Origin: Gloeomargaritales cyanobacterium VI4D9
GTDB taxonomy: Bacteria > Cyanobacteriota > Cyanobacteriia > Gloeomargaritales > Gloeomargaritaceae
DNA length: 64,000 bases
Assembly (NCBI GenBank): GCA_927797885.1
Contig: OV696605.1
Location: 1,711,157-1,775,156, forward strand
Reading direction: 5' to 3'
Every line of letters starts with the position of its first letter. The stretch's first letter is position 1. Made by a program: the position numbers and the translations under genes. The notes below the pieces were generated by a model, which saw nothing but the letters and a program-made list of their open reading frames with translations, was not told the origin of the DNA and ran no database searches. Positions 8,382-19,726 of this stretch are shown one piece after another.

Positions 8382-10820
8382 ATGGTAGCGACACCGACGA
8401 AACCGGAAGTAGGGAATCTCAGTGCCTTTGGGCCTGCCCGCGCCACGATTACGGGTACGCCTTTGTCCCCGACGGAATTGCACCAGATAGATGCCTATTG
8501 GCGGGCATCGAACTATTTGGCGGTGGGGATGATTTATTTGCAGGACAATCCCCTGTTGCGGCAACCCCTGCATAGTGACCATATTAAAAATCGCTTGTTG
8601 GGTCACTGGGGGGCGAGTCCGGGGATTGCGTTTGTCTATACGCACCTAAACCGGATTATCAAAAAATTTGACCAGGATATGCTCTACATGGTCGGGCCGG
8701 GGCATGGGGCACCGGGATTTCTTGGCCCCTGTTACCTGGAGGGGAGCTACAGCGAGTTTTACCCCAATTGCAGCCTGGATGAGGCGGGGATGAAGCGGTT
8801 TTTCAAACAGTTTTCTTTCCCCGGCGGTATTGGCAGTCACTGTACGCCGGAAACCCCCGGTTCCATCCATGAGGGGGGGGAGTTGGGCTACTCCATTTCC
8901 CATGCCTACGGGGCGGCTTTTGACAACCCGAACCTGATTGTGGTGGCGCTGGCTGGGGATGGGGAGGCGGAAACGGGGCCTCTGGCCACCTCCTGGCACA
9001 GCAATAAATTTATCAATCCGATCCGGGACGGGGCGGTACTGCCCATCCTGCACCTGAATGGGTACAAAATTAACAATCCGACGGTCTTGGCGCGCATCAG
9101 CCATGAGGAATTGGAAGCCCTGTTCCGGGGCTATGGTTATACGCCCTACTTTGTGGAAGGCTCCGACCCGGAAAGTATGCACCAGGCGATGGCGGCCACG
9201 ATGGATCACTGTATTACGGAGATTCACCGGATTCAGGCGGAAGCCCGTTCCTCGGGGCAAGTGACCCGGCCCCGCTGGCCGATGATTGTCCTGCGTACCC
9301 CCAAGGGCTGGACCTGTCCTGCCTATGTGGATGGCAAAAAAGTCGAGGGGTTTTGGCGGGCGCACCAGGTGCCGATGGGGGGGATGAAAAATAACCCGGA
9401 GCATTTACGCATCTTAGAAGCATGGATGCGGAGCTACAAACCGGAGGAACTGTTTGATGACCAGGGGGCACCCAAACCGGAGGTGATGGCGGCGGCTCCC
9501 ACGGGCACCAAACGCCTGGGTTCGACCCCCTATGCCAACGGCGGGCTGTTGCGGCGGGAACTGCGGATGCCGGATTTCCGTGACCCGAAATATGCCATGC
9601 ACTTTGACAAACCGGGCACCATCGAGGCGATGAACACCAAGCCCCTGGGGGTATTTCTGCGGGATGTGATGGCTTTGAATATGCACAATTTCCGGGTGTT
9701 TGGCCCCGATGAAAATACCTCGAATAAGCTGGATGCGATTTATGAGGTCAGTAAAAAGTTCTGGATTGCCGAGTATTTCCCGGAGGATGCGGATGGGGGC
9801 GAGTTGGCCACCGACGGGCGGGTGATGGAATACCTGAGTGAACACACCTTAGAGGGGTGGTTGGAAGGGTATTTGTTGACCGGGCGGCACGGGTTTTTCT
9901 CCACCTACGAGGCGTTTGTCCATGTGATTGATTCCATGTTCAACCAACACGCCAAATGGTTGGATATTTGCCATGACATTGCTTGGCGGCAGTCCATTTC
10001 TTCGTTGAATTTGTTGATCACCTCTACGGTTTGGCGGCAGGATCATAATGGGTTTACCCACCAAGACCCGGGCTTCCTGGATGTGGTGGTGAATAAGAGT
10101 TCACGGGTCACCCGGATTTATTTGCCCCCGGATGTGAATTCCCTGCTTTCTTGTGCGGATCACTGCCTGCGGAGTAAGGATTACGTGAATGTGATCGTCT
10201 CCGATAAGCAAATGCACCTGCAATATATGAATATGGACGATGCCATTCGGCACTGTACCAAGGGGCTGGGCATTTGGGATTGGGCCAGCAATGACCAGGG
10301 CAGTGAACCGGATGTGGTGATGGTGGGGTGTGGGGATATTCCCACCCAGGAAGCCTTGGCCGCCACCGATCTTCTGCGCCGGGAGTTTCCCGATTTGAAA
10401 ATCCGGTTTATCAATGTGGTGGATTTGTTCCGGCTGCAACCGGATACGGAGCATCCCCACGGCATGAGCGACCATGATTTTGACAGTTTATTCACCCTGG
10501 ATAAACCGATCATTTTCAATTTCCACGGCTATCCTTGGTTGATTCACCGCTTAGCCTATCGGCGGCATAACCACAACAATCTGCACGTGCGGGGCTACAA
10601 GGAAGAGGGGAATATCAACACGCCGATGGAGTTGGCGATTGCCAATAACATTGACCGGTTTACCCTGGCGATGGATGTGATCAATCGGGTGCCCAAACTC
10701 AAGGTGGCGGGTGCCCATGCGAAGGAGAAATTCCTGAATATGCAGATTGATTGCCGCAACTATGCCTACAAATACGGGGTGGATATTCCCGAGGTCATTA
10801 ACTGGCGTTGGCCCTACTAG
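8382..10820 (+). CDS. xfp: Phosphoketolase (xylulose 5-phosphate/fructose 6-phosphate)
   Basis: 812 residues, full length. A thiamine-diphosphate enzyme that splits xylulose 5-P or fructose 6-P with phosphate to acetyl-phosphate plus glyceraldehyde 3-P or erythrose 4-P. Visible signatures: [37 protein letters not shown], and the ThDP-binding [23 protein letters not shown]; the C-terminal half has [14 protein letters not shown]. In cyanobacteria this route supplies acetyl-phosphate when carbon is in excess or in the dark. A lactate dehydrogenase follows in the same orientation, and a hairpin with a T run separates the two. Confidence 0.95.
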   Translation: MVATPTKPEVGNLSAFGPARATITGTPLSPTELHQIDAYWRASNYLAVGMIYLQDNPLLRQPLHSDHIKNRLLGHWGASPGIAFVYTHLNRIIKKFDQDMLYMVGPGHGAPGFLGPCYLEGSYSEFYPNCSLDEAGMKRFFKQFSFPGGIGSHCTPETPGSIHEGGELGYSISHAYGAAFDNPNLIVVALAGDGEAETGPLATSWHSNKFINPIRDGAVLPILHLNGYKINNPTVLARISHEELEALFRGYGYTPYFVEGSDPESMHQAMAATMDHCITEIHRIQAEARSSGQVTRPRWPMIVLRTPKGWTCPAYVDGKKVEGFWRAHQVPMGGMKNNPEHLRILEAWMRSYKPEELFDDQGAPKPEVMAAAPTGTKRLGSTPYANGGLLRRELRMPDFRDPKYAMHFDKPGTIEAMNTKPLGVFLRDVMALNMHNFRVFGPDENTSNKLDAIYEVSKKFWIAEYFPEDADGGELATDGRVMEYLSEHTLEGWLEGYLLTGRHGFFSTYEAFVHVIDSMFNQHAKWLDICHDIAWRQSISSLNLLITSTVWRQDHNGFTHQDPGFLDVVVNKSSRVTRIYLPPDVNSLLSCADHCLRSKDYVNVIVSDKQMHLQYMNMDDAIRHCTKGLGIWDWASNDQGSEPDVVMVGCGDIPTQEALAATDLLRREFPDLKIRFINVVDLFRLQPDTEHPHGMSDHDFDSLFTLDKPIIFNFHGYPWLIHRLAYRRHNHNNLHVRGYKEEGNINTPMELAIANNIDRFTLAMDVINRVPKLKVAGAHAKEKFLNMQIDCRNYAYKYGVDIPEVINWRWPY

Positions 10821-10834
10821 GGTTCAGTAACATT

Positions 10835-10869
10835 GGGGGAGGAGGCTCAGGGCTAACTCCCCTGTTTTT
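10835..10869 (+). terminator. Probable intrinsic terminator after xfp
   Basis: GGGGGAG (10835-10841) can pair with CTCCCCT (10857-10863), and GTTTTTA follows. It lies 15 bases behind the phosphoketolase stop and before the lactate dehydrogenase start, so the two genes may be only partly co-transcribed. Confidence 0.55.
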
Positions 10870-10896
10870 ATGATTGTTTTGGGGAGAACATCAGGC

Positions 10897-11904
10897 ATGA
10901 AAGTGGCGGTATTTAGTAGCAAATCCTACGACAAAACGTTCCTCAATGCGGCCAACGAGGCGGTGGGGCATGAGTTGGTATATTACGACTCTAAATTAGA
11001 TGCTAGTACGGCACCTTTGGCGGGGGATGCCCCGGCGGTGTGCGTGTTTGTAAATGATGTTTTGGATCGAGCTACGTTAGAAATTCTCCACCAATGCGGG
11101 GTCAAATTAATCGCCCTGCGGTGTACGGGGTTTAATCATGTGGATTTACAAGCCGCTGGGGAATTGGGGTTGACGGTGGTGCGGGTGACCGCCTATTCTC
11201 CCTACTCGGTGGCGGAACACGCTGTGGGTTTGATTTTATGTTTGAGTCGCAAATACCATCGGGCCTTTAACCGGGTACGGGAGGGAAATTTTTCCCTGGA
11301 TGGGTTGTTGGGTTTTGACCTGCACGCCCGCACGGTGGGGATCATTGGCACGGGTAAAATTGGCATGGTCTTGGCGGAAATTTTGCAGGGATTTGGCTGT
11401 CGTTTGTTGGGGTATGATGCCTATCCCAATCCCAATTTTCCTAAGTTTAACCGGGCTAAATACGTTACCTTGGATGAACTTTACGCCCAGGCGGATATTA
11501 TTTCGCTCCACTGCCCATTGCTCCCGGAAACCCATCACTTGATCAATGCGTCTGCCCTGGAAAAAATGAAACCGGGGGTGATTTTAATCAATGTGAGTCG
11601 GGGGGCTTTAATTGATACAGAGGCGATGATTGAGGGGTTAAAATCCCAAAAAATTGGGGCTTTGGGGTTAGATGTCTATGAGGAGGAGGAAGACTTGTTT
11701 TTCCAAGATTTATCCTTCAAAATTATCCAGGATGATATATTCCAACGCTTGCTGACCTTTCCGAATGTTTTGGTCACGGGGCATCAGGCGTTTTTTACCC
11801 AGGAAGCCCTCACGGATATTGCTACAACAACCATTAGTAATATCAGTGATTTTGCGGCGGGTCGCCCTTGCCCCCACGAGATTCGTTACACCCCCAAACC
11901 CTAA
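10897..11904 (+). CDS. ldhA: D-2-hydroxyacid dehydrogenase, D-lactate dehydrogenase type
   Basis: 335 residues. NAD-dependent reduction of pyruvate to D-lactate is the likely reaction. Signatures: the dinucleotide motif GIIGTGKIGMVLAEIL, catalytic Arg in INVSRGALID, catalytic Glu in GLDVYEEEEDLFFQD, and catalytic His in VLVTGHQAFFTQEAL; the paired glutamates and LFFQDLS are typical of the D-LDH branch. The frame opens at 10870, but the ATG at 10897 has GGGGAGAA 9-16 bases ahead and gives the conserved MKVAVFSSKSYD. It follows xfp, as expected for fermentation genes. Confidence 0.9.
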   Translation: MKVAVFSSKSYDKTFLNAANEAVGHELVYYDSKLDASTAPLAGDAPAVCVFVNDVLDRATLEILHQCGVKLIALRCTGFNHVDLQAAGELGLTVVRVTAYSPYSVAEHAVGLILCLSRKYHRAFNRVREGNFSLDGLLGFDLHARTVGIIGTGKIGMVLAEILQGFGCRLLGYDAYPNPNFPKFNRAKYVTLDELYAQADIISLHCPLLPETHHLINASALEKMKPGVILINVSRGALIDTEAMIEGLKSQKIGALGLDVYEEEEDLFFQDLSFKIIQDDIFQRLLTFPNVLVTGHQAFFTQEALTDIATTTISNISDFAAGRPCPHEIRYTPKP

Positions 11905-11922
11905 ATTCATGTGAGGTACTGA

Positions 11923-13560
<1,638 letters not shown>

Positions 13561-13697
13561 TCAAGAGGGTGACTGGGCGTAAGTCCAAAATCGGGTTTTG
13601 TTGCCTATTCCGGCGATGATTGTCTGGGGTTGCTGTCCCAGAATATTGTGTGTAGGCTGTGAAGTAACATTTCCTACTTTCAGCTATTAGTTGCGTC

Positions 13698-14414
13698 ATG
13701 AAATTAGCGATCTTGAGACCCTATCGTTATCTGGTCTTGGGAATTTTTTTGGTGATCCTAGTAGGCTGTTCCCAGGTCACTCGTCAGGTGGTTCAACTGG
13801 GGGCACCCAATGTGACTGCCCAACTGACTCAACCTTTAGTTGCCGGGGTGGGTTGGGGAGATTTACGCCTCAATCAGACAACCTTGGCAGACTTCCTGAA
13901 ACAATTTCCCGAAGAAAACTTTCCCATCAATTGGAGACAAGGGCGATATATTCCAGTTAGCTTCCGCTCTGAAACGACCGACCACATCCAAATCTACCAA
14001 TCCGAAGAACTAGCGTTTTTCCAAGCTTCTGACTCCGAATGCACCAGTGATCCCCTCGAAGCGGACAGTAGGGCAAATCAGAATTTGCGAGCTTGGGTGA
14101 CCCGCTTCCCCGCCTGTGGCAAACTCCCTTTGGTTTATATTGGAGCGGTCGTTACGTACAGCCAAGAAGACATAGGGGAATTGCCCTATCCGATGCGGAC
14201 AGATCAAGGGGTCACCTTACTTGATCCAGAAACGGCTCTTGAGGTGTACGGCTCCAATTTACTCCCTGACGATGCCACCCGGGGCTTGTATCTGGGGGGC
14301 ACGGGATACCGAGAACGGGATCAGGTGAGAAAATATGTGTACCCAGATGGGATTATGTTTGTGGTGAAAAACGACCGGATTGTCGAAATGGGTATCTTTC
14401 CCCCTGTGGAATAA
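13698..14414 (+). CDS. Predicted lipoprotein of unknown function
   Basis: 238 residues. The N-terminal hydrophobic stretch ends in a lipobox LVGC with Cys at residue 24, so it should be lipid-anchored and face the periplasm. The remainder has no motif I recognise; it contains two Cys pairs (SECTSD, FPACGK) and a C-terminal domain with YVYPDGIMFVVKNDRIVEMG. Separate from pgm by 137 bases and followed by a MITE. Confidence 0.65.
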   Translation: MKLAILRPYRYLVLGIFLVILVGCSQVTRQVVQLGAPNVTAQLTQPLVAGVGWGDLRLNQTTLADFLKQFPEENFPINWRQGRYIPVSFRSETTDHIQIYQSEELAFFQASDSECTSDPLEADSRANQNLRAWVTRFPACGKLPLVYIGAVVTYSQEDIGELPYPMRTDQGVTLLDPETALEVYGSNLLPDDATRGLYLGGTGYRERDQVRKYVYPDGIMFVVKNDRIVEMGIFPPVE

Positions 14415-14418
14415 AATC

Positions 14419-14510
14419 GCAACTCTAGGTTGTAACGATACGCTTTTTCTCGCTAGGGTAGCCGAAACCCTTGTCAGGCTTCTGCTTATTAACAAATACT
14501 CGAGAGAACC
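14419..14510 (-). repeat. R2 MITE-like element (GG-TCTCC ends), diverged copy
   Basis: Read on the minus strand it starts GGTTCTCTCGAGTATTTG, continues ttaataagcag...agcctgacaagggtttcggct...gcgtatcgt, and so aligns with the element at 35293-35415. The far end is degraded. It lies between the lipoprotein stop and the hemF promoter. Confidence 0.65.
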
Positions 14511-14658
14511 GTTTTACTCGTATTAATTGTTTTTATCAATAAAAAAATTCGACTGTGAAACTGTAAAAATGCGGCGTGGGCATCGGGATGCAATTCTCTT
14601 CTCACATTTTGCAACGATTCTTAGTGATGGGGGTGGGCAGAGGTTGCTAAATTAAAGA

Positions 14659-14672
14659 TTGATGTTTATCAA
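14659..14672. promoter_or_regulatory. Perfect FNR/CRP-type palindrome before hemF
   Basis: TTGATGTTTATCAA fits TTGAT-N4-ATCAA exactly. It ends 14 bases before the hemF ATG, so a bound regulator would sit on the leader and act as a repressor rather than an activator. Whether an FNR-type regulator exists in this organism is not known from the window. Confidence 0.4.
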
Positions 14673-14686
14673 AATCTCTGACCGTT

Positions 14687-15682
14687 ATGCCTATTCCTGG
14701 ATTGCCACCTACGGATTCCCGCCTGCGGGTCAGTACGTTTTTACAACAAATCCAAGAGGATATTTGCCGGGAATTGCAAGCGACCGACGGTAAGGGCACA
14801 TTTAAGGAAGACCGTTGGGAGCGTCCAGAAGGGGGTGGGGGTCGCTCCCGGGTGATGGAAGGGGGTGCCTTGCTAGAACGGGGCGGGGTGAATTTCTCCG
14901 AGGTGTGGGGGAAACAACTGCCCCCTGCGATTATTGAGCAACGCCCGGAGGCGAAAGGCCATGAATTTTATGCCACGGGAACATCCTTGGTACTCCATCC
15001 CCGTAATCCCTATGTGCCAACCGTACATTTGAATTATCGGTATTTTGAAGCGGGTCCCGTGTGGTGGTTTGGTGGCGGGGCTGATTTAACGCCCTACTAT
15101 CCCTTGCGGGAAGATGCAGTGCATTTCCACCAAACCCATAAAACAGCGTTGGATGCCCATCACCCGGAGTATTATCCGGTGTTCAAACGCTGGTGTGATG
15201 AGTATTTTTACCTCAAACATCGCCAGGAAATGCGGGGAGTTGGTGGCATTTTTTTAGATTACCAAGATGGGGTAGGTTTACTATATCGGGGGAGCAATTC
15301 CCAGGGAAATGCGGCCATTTATAGCAATAAAGTGGGTGAACTACCGCCCCGGAGTTGGGAGGATATTTTTGCCATGATCCAAAGTTGTGCCCAGGCGTTT
15401 TTGCCCGCTTATTTACCAATTGTGGAAAAGCGGCGGGGCATGATTTATGGGGAACGAGAACGGCAATTTCAACTCTATCGCCGGGGACGGTATGTGGAAT
15501 TTAATTTGATTTATGACCGGGGGACGATTTTTGGGTTGCAAACCAACGGTCGCACCGAGTCCATTCTCATGTCCATGCCACCGTTGTGCCGTTGGGAATA
15601 CTGCTACACCCCAGAACCGGGAAGCCCGGAGGCCGCCCTGACGGAGGAATTTCTCAAACCCCAGGATTGGCTGGCCGGGTGA
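14687..15682 (+). CDS. hemF: Oxygen-dependent coproporphyrinogen III oxidase
   Basis: 331 residues. Converts coproporphyrinogen III to protoporphyrinogen IX using oxygen, on the way to haem and chlorophyll. Signatures: [47 protein letters not shown] and [19 protein letters not shown]. Length and start ([15 protein letters not shown]) are normal for cyanobacteria. An FNR-like palindrome sits just ahead of the start. Confidence 0.97.
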   Translation: MPIPGLPPTDSRLRVSTFLQQIQEDICRELQATDGKGTFKEDRWERPEGGGGRSRVMEGGALLERGGVNFSEVWGKQLPPAIIEQRPEAKGHEFYATGTSLVLHPRNPYVPTVHLNYRYFEAGPVWWFGGGADLTPYYPLREDAVHFHQTHKTALDAHHPEYYPVFKRWCDEYFYLKHRQEMRGVGGIFLDYQDGVGLLYRGSNSQGNAAIYSNKVGELPPRSWEDIFAMIQSCAQAFLPAYLPIVEKRRGMIYGERERQFQLYRRGRYVEFNLIYDRGTIFGLQTNGRTESILMSMPPLCRWEYCYTPEPGSPEAALTEEFLKPQDWLAG

Positions 15683-15685
15683 AGG

Positions 15686-16642
15686 TCAAGGGCTACGGCG
15701 GTAGCGGCTGACAAACTGCCAAACCATCTGGCTACCATCAAAATCCTGGCTGACCCGGCCAATGAAGGATTTAGGCAAGTACTGGGAACCCCCCGGCCAG
15801 GTATGCCCACCGCCATCAATGGTAATTAAACTGACCGCCAACTGCCCCCTCTGATAGGTTATCTGTCGGGCGGTGGTTTGGTCGTTGACCCGATCTGGCA
15901 GGGCGATTTCCTGAGGCCTAGCTGGAAGCTGGTAGCGGTTGCGCCAATAGTCCAGCGATGCGTGGGCGGAATACACAACCCCTTGACGTCCTTTCCTACC
16001 CCGGATGACCCCACCCTCGTAGGGGATCAGGGGGTCCTGTGTTCCCAAAATGTAAAGAATGGGTACGGGTTGGGTCGCCGGACAATCCGCCGCTAAGGCT
16101 TGGGGTAAATTGGAAGCGACAACGGCGACAGCGGCAAGACGATGGCTGAGGTCGCAGACAAGGGTTTGGCTGAAAAACCCCCCATTGGAAATACCGGTGG
16201 CATAAATCCGTTGTGGGTCAATGTCATATTCTTGTTGCACCGCATCAAGCAATTGGTTGATAAACAGGATGTCCTCCACCGATGCTTGCGGGAGAAAACG
16301 GGGGTCACGGCGGTCGTGCCAATGGCGATTGTGTCCATCGGGATAAATGACCACAAAACCCATCTGACGGGCAAGGCGAGAAAACTGGGTCAATCGCTCC
16401 ATCCCGGCTCCACTGCCGCCCCCTCCATGCAAGGCAATCAATAACGGCAATCGCCTATTCCCCCTGCGGGCAGGTACGTAAATGCGATAGGTGCGGGGAA
16501 ACCCATTGACCACCAAGGTTTTGGGGGTTGCAACTTCACCCTGGGATTGCGCCATAACGGGAGCCAATCCAACACCGAGTCCGCAGGTTATCAAAGCTAC
16601 CGCTAGCCAGCAGAACCGACCAACCATAACTATTGCTTTCAA
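15686..16642 (-). CDS. Secreted PHB-depolymerase-family esterase (alpha/beta hydrolase)
   Basis: 318 residues. Signal peptide at 1-31 (ends VMAQ). The alpha/beta hydrolase core shows the oxyanion loop LLIALHGGGGSGAG, nucleophile GISNGG (Ser in G-x-S-x-G), acid in LGTQDPLIPYEGG, and catalytic His in DGGGHTWPGG. This is the LpqC/feruloyl-esterase-like group of secreted hydrolases; the substrate is unknown. Convergent with hemF with only 3 bases between the stops. Confidence 0.8.
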   Translation of the reverse strand: MKAIVMVGRFCWLAVALITCGLGVGLAPVMAQSQGEVATPKTLVVNGFPRTYRIYVPARRGNRRLPLLIALHGGGGSGAGMERLTQFSRLARQMGFVVIYPDGHNRHWHDRRDPRFLPQASVEDILFINQLLDAVQQEYDIDPQRIYATGISNGGFFSQTLVCDLSHRLAAVAVVASNLPQALAADCPATQPVPILYILGTQDPLIPYEGGVIRGRKGRQGVVYSAHASLDYWRNRYQLPARPQEIALPDRVNDQTTARQITYQRGQLAVSLITIDGGGHTWPGGSQYLPKSFIGRVSQDFDGSQMVWQFVSRYRRSP

Positions 16643-16749
16643 TAACTATGAGAATAGACCCCCATACCGAGCGTCCAGTTCAATAGTCAGCATAAAAAAA
16701 TCAGAAAATTAGGGTCTTGGATTGCCCTTCAGAACTAGCCATGTTCACC

Positions 16750-16929
16750 TCAAAATAACTTCTTTAACTCAATAAAGATTGCCTCTAGAAGAATGCCAAC
16801 TAACCAACCTAAAGGTGAAAGAACTAAAGCTCCTATAGCAGTAATGAAAACATCCGCTCTATTAAGCAGGCGCAACGCAACAATTATTGCAACTAGTGAT
16901 CCCATCACCCCCCAGAAATTTTTTCCCAC
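16750..16929 (-). CDS. Small two-helix membrane protein (59 residues)
   Basis: Starts with GTG at 16929, preceded by a perfect AGGAGG five bases upstream, which strongly supports translation. The protein has hydrophobic segments at about 8-22 and 28-52 (FITAIGALVLSPLGWLVGIL) and a basic/acidic tail ending ELKKLF. No family recognised. It lies 28 bases behind the dapL stop on the same strand, so it is probably read from the dapL transcript. Confidence 0.65.
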   Translation of the reverse strand: MGKNFWGVMGSLVAIIVALRLLNRADVFITAIGALVLSPLGWLVGILLEAIFIELKKLF

Positions 16930-16957
16930 CTAAACCTCCTTTTTTTCAATCTAAGAA

Positions 16958-18127
16958 TTAAGCATAGCGAATCCCCGCTTCGCGCATCCGTTCCAGAGCC
17001 AATTCCATCCGTGCTTCTGGGACCGTGAGGGCAATGCGGAAAAACCCTTCCCCAGCGGCACCGTAGCCCACCCCCGGCGGGACAATAATGCCGCATTTTT
17101 CTAATAAGAGGGTGACAAATTCGGTGGAAGTGTAGCCCTGGGGAACCGGTGCCCAGACGTACAATGTGGCTTTGGGGGGTACCAGCGGCCAGCCCAAGGA
17201 TTGCAACCCCCTCACGATCAAATCCCGCCGCCGTTGGTACACCTGCATTAAATCCTGTAAGGCTTCGTCAGTGGTTTGAAACGCCGCCATCGCCGCCCGT
17301 TGAATTGCCTTGAACACCCCGGAGTCCACATTGGTTTTCACCTGCCCCAACCCCTGAATCCCCAAGGCTGACCCGCAGACAAACCCCACCCGCCAGCCGG
17401 TCATGTTGTAGGACTTGGACAGGCTGTGAAACTCAATCGCCACCTCCTTCGCCCCCGGCACTTCCAGCACGCTGGGGGGTTTGTAGCCGTCGTAGGCCAT
17501 TTCCGAATAGGCGTGGTCATGGCAAAGGAGAATGTCGTACTGGCGACAAAAATCCACCACTTCTGCAAAAAATTCTCGACTGGCCACCGCCCCCGTCGGA
17601 TTATTGGGGTAGTTCAACCAGAGTAATTTCGCCCCCTGCGCCACCTCGGTGGGAATAGCGGTCAAATCCGGCAAAAATCCCCGCTCTTTCAGTAAAGGCA
17701 TCGTCCAGGATTTCCCCCCCGCAAAAATCGTCGAAGTCCGGTACACCGGGTAGGCTGGGTCGGGGATCAGCACATAGTCCCCCGCTTCCACAAACGCCAA
17801 AAACGTATTGTGAATCGCCTCTTTGGAACCAATCGAGGACACCACCTCCCGCTGGGGGTCAACCGTCACCCCAAACCGACGTTGCATCCAGTCCGCCGCC
17901 GCCTGGCGGTACTCCTTCGTGCCCTGATAGGGCGGGTAATTGTGGGTGCTAGGGTCATCAATGGCTGTATGCATCGCCTGAACCACATGGGCGGGCGTGG
18001 GTTGATCCGGGTCGCCGATGCCCATATTGATCACATCCACCCCCTGTGCCACCAGTTCATCCCGCTTGCGGTCAATTTCGGCAAAGAGGTACGGGGGAAT
18101 CTGTTGCAAACGGCTGGCTAATTGCAT
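16958..18127 (-). CDS. dapL: LL-diaminopimelate aminotransferase
   Basis: 389 residues. PLP enzyme that makes LL-diaminopimelate from tetrahydrodipicolinate in one step, the lysine/peptidoglycan route used by cyanobacteria and plants. PLP lysine is K238 in HSLSKSYNMTGWRVGF; NPNNPTG-like LNYPNNPTGA, and INMGIGDPDQPTP at the N-terminus. It belongs to the shorter DapL branch, which is close to aspartate aminotransferases, so a broader aminotransferase role is possible. Confidence 0.85.
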   Translation of the reverse strand: MQLASRLQQIPPYLFAEIDRKRDELVAQGVDVINMGIGDPDQPTPAHVVQAMHTAIDDPSTHNYPPYQGTKEYRQAAADWMQRRFGVTVDPQREVVSSIGSKEAIHNTFLAFVEAGDYVLIPDPAYPVYRTSTIFAGGKSWTMPLLKERGFLPDLTAIPTEVAQGAKLLWLNYPNNPTGAVASREFFAEVVDFCRQYDILLCHDHAYSEMAYDGYKPPSVLEVPGAKEVAIEFHSLSKSYNMTGWRVGFVCGSALGIQGLGQVKTNVDSGVFKAIQRAAMAAFQTTDEALQDLMQVYQRRRDLIVRGLQSLGWPLVPPKATLYVWAPVPQGYTSTEFVTLLLEKCGIIVPPGVGYGAAGEGFFRIALTVPEARMELALERMREAGIRYA

Positions 18128-18204
18128 CGGGGAAGCTCAATGGGAACTGCTCTTTTATGATAAATCCTACAGCGGCCAATGCAACCCTACCGGCAAGCAA
18201 TTTT

Positions 18205-19044
18205 TCAAAAATCAGCGGATTTGGGGGTAATAAAAATCGCTTCTTTTGTCCAATAAGTTTCCATGTCTGCGAAGAATTTTTCCTGCCGACCATAGAGGGG
18301 ATTCCCAATAATAACTTTTTGTTGTTTAGGTTCTATAGCCAGCAACACCACTGCGTGTAAAATGGTTTGCCCTGCCCCCACTGCTTCATGCACATGGAGC
18401 AGAGCGGGTCGGTTCACCTTGATCAGGTCAGCTAGGGTTAAATTACTGCGATATTCGGGGCGCAAACCCAAATGAAATAATGCCCACCACTCCCGGAATG
18501 AACTCGTTCCCTGGCGACTGGTAGCTGTGAGGGCAATCACCTCCCGTTCCCCAATTTCCGGCATTTGACCATAGAGGCGTGCCAACGTTGCCACACTCGC
18601 CGCGGCACAGCTATAGGAAGTGCTTTGTAAAACCACTTGTTGACGGGTTACGGATGGCGTTTGCACCCAATGGGTAATCGGCCAATACCGATGAATTTGC
18701 CAACTCAAAACCATACTTAATAGTCCCACCAATATTAAGCCTTGCCGCTGATTTGCCAGGGATAATTTTACTAAAATACCCACCACTAACCAACCGAAAA
18801 ATAGCATCAAAATTGGCAATTCACCAAGCACTAATAGGAACCAAACCGGCAACCAATGGGTTAAATGCAATCGCCCGATTAAAGCCATAATGATTCCCAT
18901 GCCTGCCAACCAAGCTAAAAGTAAATATATTTGTTTTTGATAGGGACTTAAATCCATGTTCCAGGTTATGCCCCGGCGCAATAAATTTTGCCCCAAAAAT
19001 AATCCTAGGACAAATCCCAGACCAGCGATTACCAGTAAGTACAT
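18205..19044 (-). CDS. Membrane protein with C39-like cysteine peptidase domain
   Basis: 279 residues. About four hydrophobic segments (3-19, 38-57, 67-94, 103-117) precede a soluble domain from about 130. That domain has the C39 pattern: Q140 and C146 in LQSTSYSCAAASVATLARL, H230 in ILHAVVLLAI, and N248 in IIGNPLYG. C39 domains usually cut double-glycine leaders, but no ABC exporter or peptide precursor is nearby, so the substrate is unknown. It precedes dapL by 77 bases on the same strand. Confidence 0.75.
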   Translation of the reverse strand: MYLLVIAGLGFVLGLFLGQNLLRRGITWNMDLSPYQKQIYLLLAWLAGMGIIMALIGRLHLTHWLPVWFLLVLGELPILMLFFGWLVVGILVKLSLANQRQGLILVGLLSMVLSWQIHRYWPITHWVQTPSVTRQQVVLQSTSYSCAAASVATLARLYGQMPEIGEREVIALTATSRQGTSSFREWWALFHLGLRPEYRSNLTLADLIKVNRPALLHVHEAVGAGQTILHAVVLLAIEPKQQKVIIGNPLYGRQEKFFADMETYWTKEAIFITPKSADF

Positions 19045-19085
19045 TCGGTGTGCTTTCCCCCCTAGCGAGTATTTTATCCTTAATT

Positions 19086-19454
19086 TTAAGGCTTGATTTT
19101 ATATTCAGAAAGATCGCAGGGTTCCACCCCGTCCTGATTCTGATCGCCTGCACCATGTAGCCATGTAATTTTGTTATTTGCACCAACATCTCTATGAGCG
19201 TCGAGTTCCACCAGTACCGTGTTGATACCTCGTCGCGCCAACAGATCAAAGTCTTCAATTTCTGGATAACATACCAGATGGATGAGGTCGCTGGCATCAG
19301 GCTTATCGGATCCAATCCTTGAGGCGGTGGATGCAGGTGTTGATGTCGGCGCGAAAGTAGGCGCACAGGCGGATAGTCCCAAGCTCGCTCCGGCTAGACG
19401 TGCTAACTTGAAGAACTCTCTGCGCGTGAGTTTTTTGGATTGGCTACTTACCAT
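19086..19454 (-). CDS. Short Tat-exported predicted lipoprotein, unknown
   Basis: 122 residues. A twin-arginine motif TRREFFKLA (R11, R12) is followed by a hydrophobic stretch ending in LSAC, lipobox Cys at residue 30, then a Thr/Ser/Pro-rich linker. The remaining 80 residues contain DLIHLVCYPEIEDFDLLARRG and no fold I recognise. Upstream (19484-19570) is an attC-like hairpin region, which suggests a gene-cassette origin. Confidence 0.6.
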   Translation of the reverse strand: MVSSQSKKLTRREFFKLARLAGASLGLSACAPTFAPTSTPASTASRIGSDKPDASDLIHLVCYPEIEDFDLLARRGINTVLVELDAHRDVGANNKITWLHGAGDQNQDGVEPCDLSEYKIKP

Positions 19455-19483
19455 AGCATACCTCCAGCTTCAAGAGCTTGGCC

Positions 19484-19570
19484 GCCCAACGACCAAGTTG
19501 AGCCGCCGCCGCTAACTTTTGATTCCTACAGATAACCTCTCAGCGTTCGGCTCCAACGACTTGTTAGCCC
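19484..19570. other. attC-like imperfect hairpin
   Basis: GCCCAAC at 19484 fits the RYYYAAC half of an integron attC. GTTGAGCCG (19497-19505) pairs with CGGCTCCAAC (19548-19557) leaving one unpaired base, as in attC inner arms. The outer right half GTTAGCC deviates by one base from GTTRRRY. No integrase gene is in the window. Confidence 0.35.
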
Positions 19571-19625
19571 TTCGAGATCGCCCGTAATACCTCAAAATTC
19601 AAAATCAGAGTAAATCCTTCTCAGA

Positions 19626-19726
19626 TATAGCAATCCTAAATAAGAATGGAACAGGGGTCGCAGGGGCACCGCCCCCGTCCCTGATTCTGGGAGATTTTTG
19701 TTCGTTAATCAAATAGGATTGCTATA
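19626..19726 (+). repeat. R1 MITE-like element inserted in the 3' end of hicA
   Basis: 101 bases from TATAGCAATCCTAAATAAG to AATAGGATTGCTATA; the 13-base tips are perfect inverted repeats. The core has caggggtcgcaggggcacc and gccccCGTCC. Removing it with one TA restores the usual hicA C-terminus (see the hicA entry). Confidence 0.85.

Noticed and set aside
8646-9404. A 252-codon open frame on the minus strand inside xfp
   Set aside because: It is a shadow frame of a clearly real 812-residue phosphoketolase and its translation has no recognisable domain, just codon-bias artefact rich in H, P, R and G.
10897-11904. Possible phosphoglycerate dehydrogenase (serA) rather than lactate dehydrogenase
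   Set aside because: No ACT domain, and the EEEEDLFFQD region and overall length are those of the D-lactate dehydrogenase branch.
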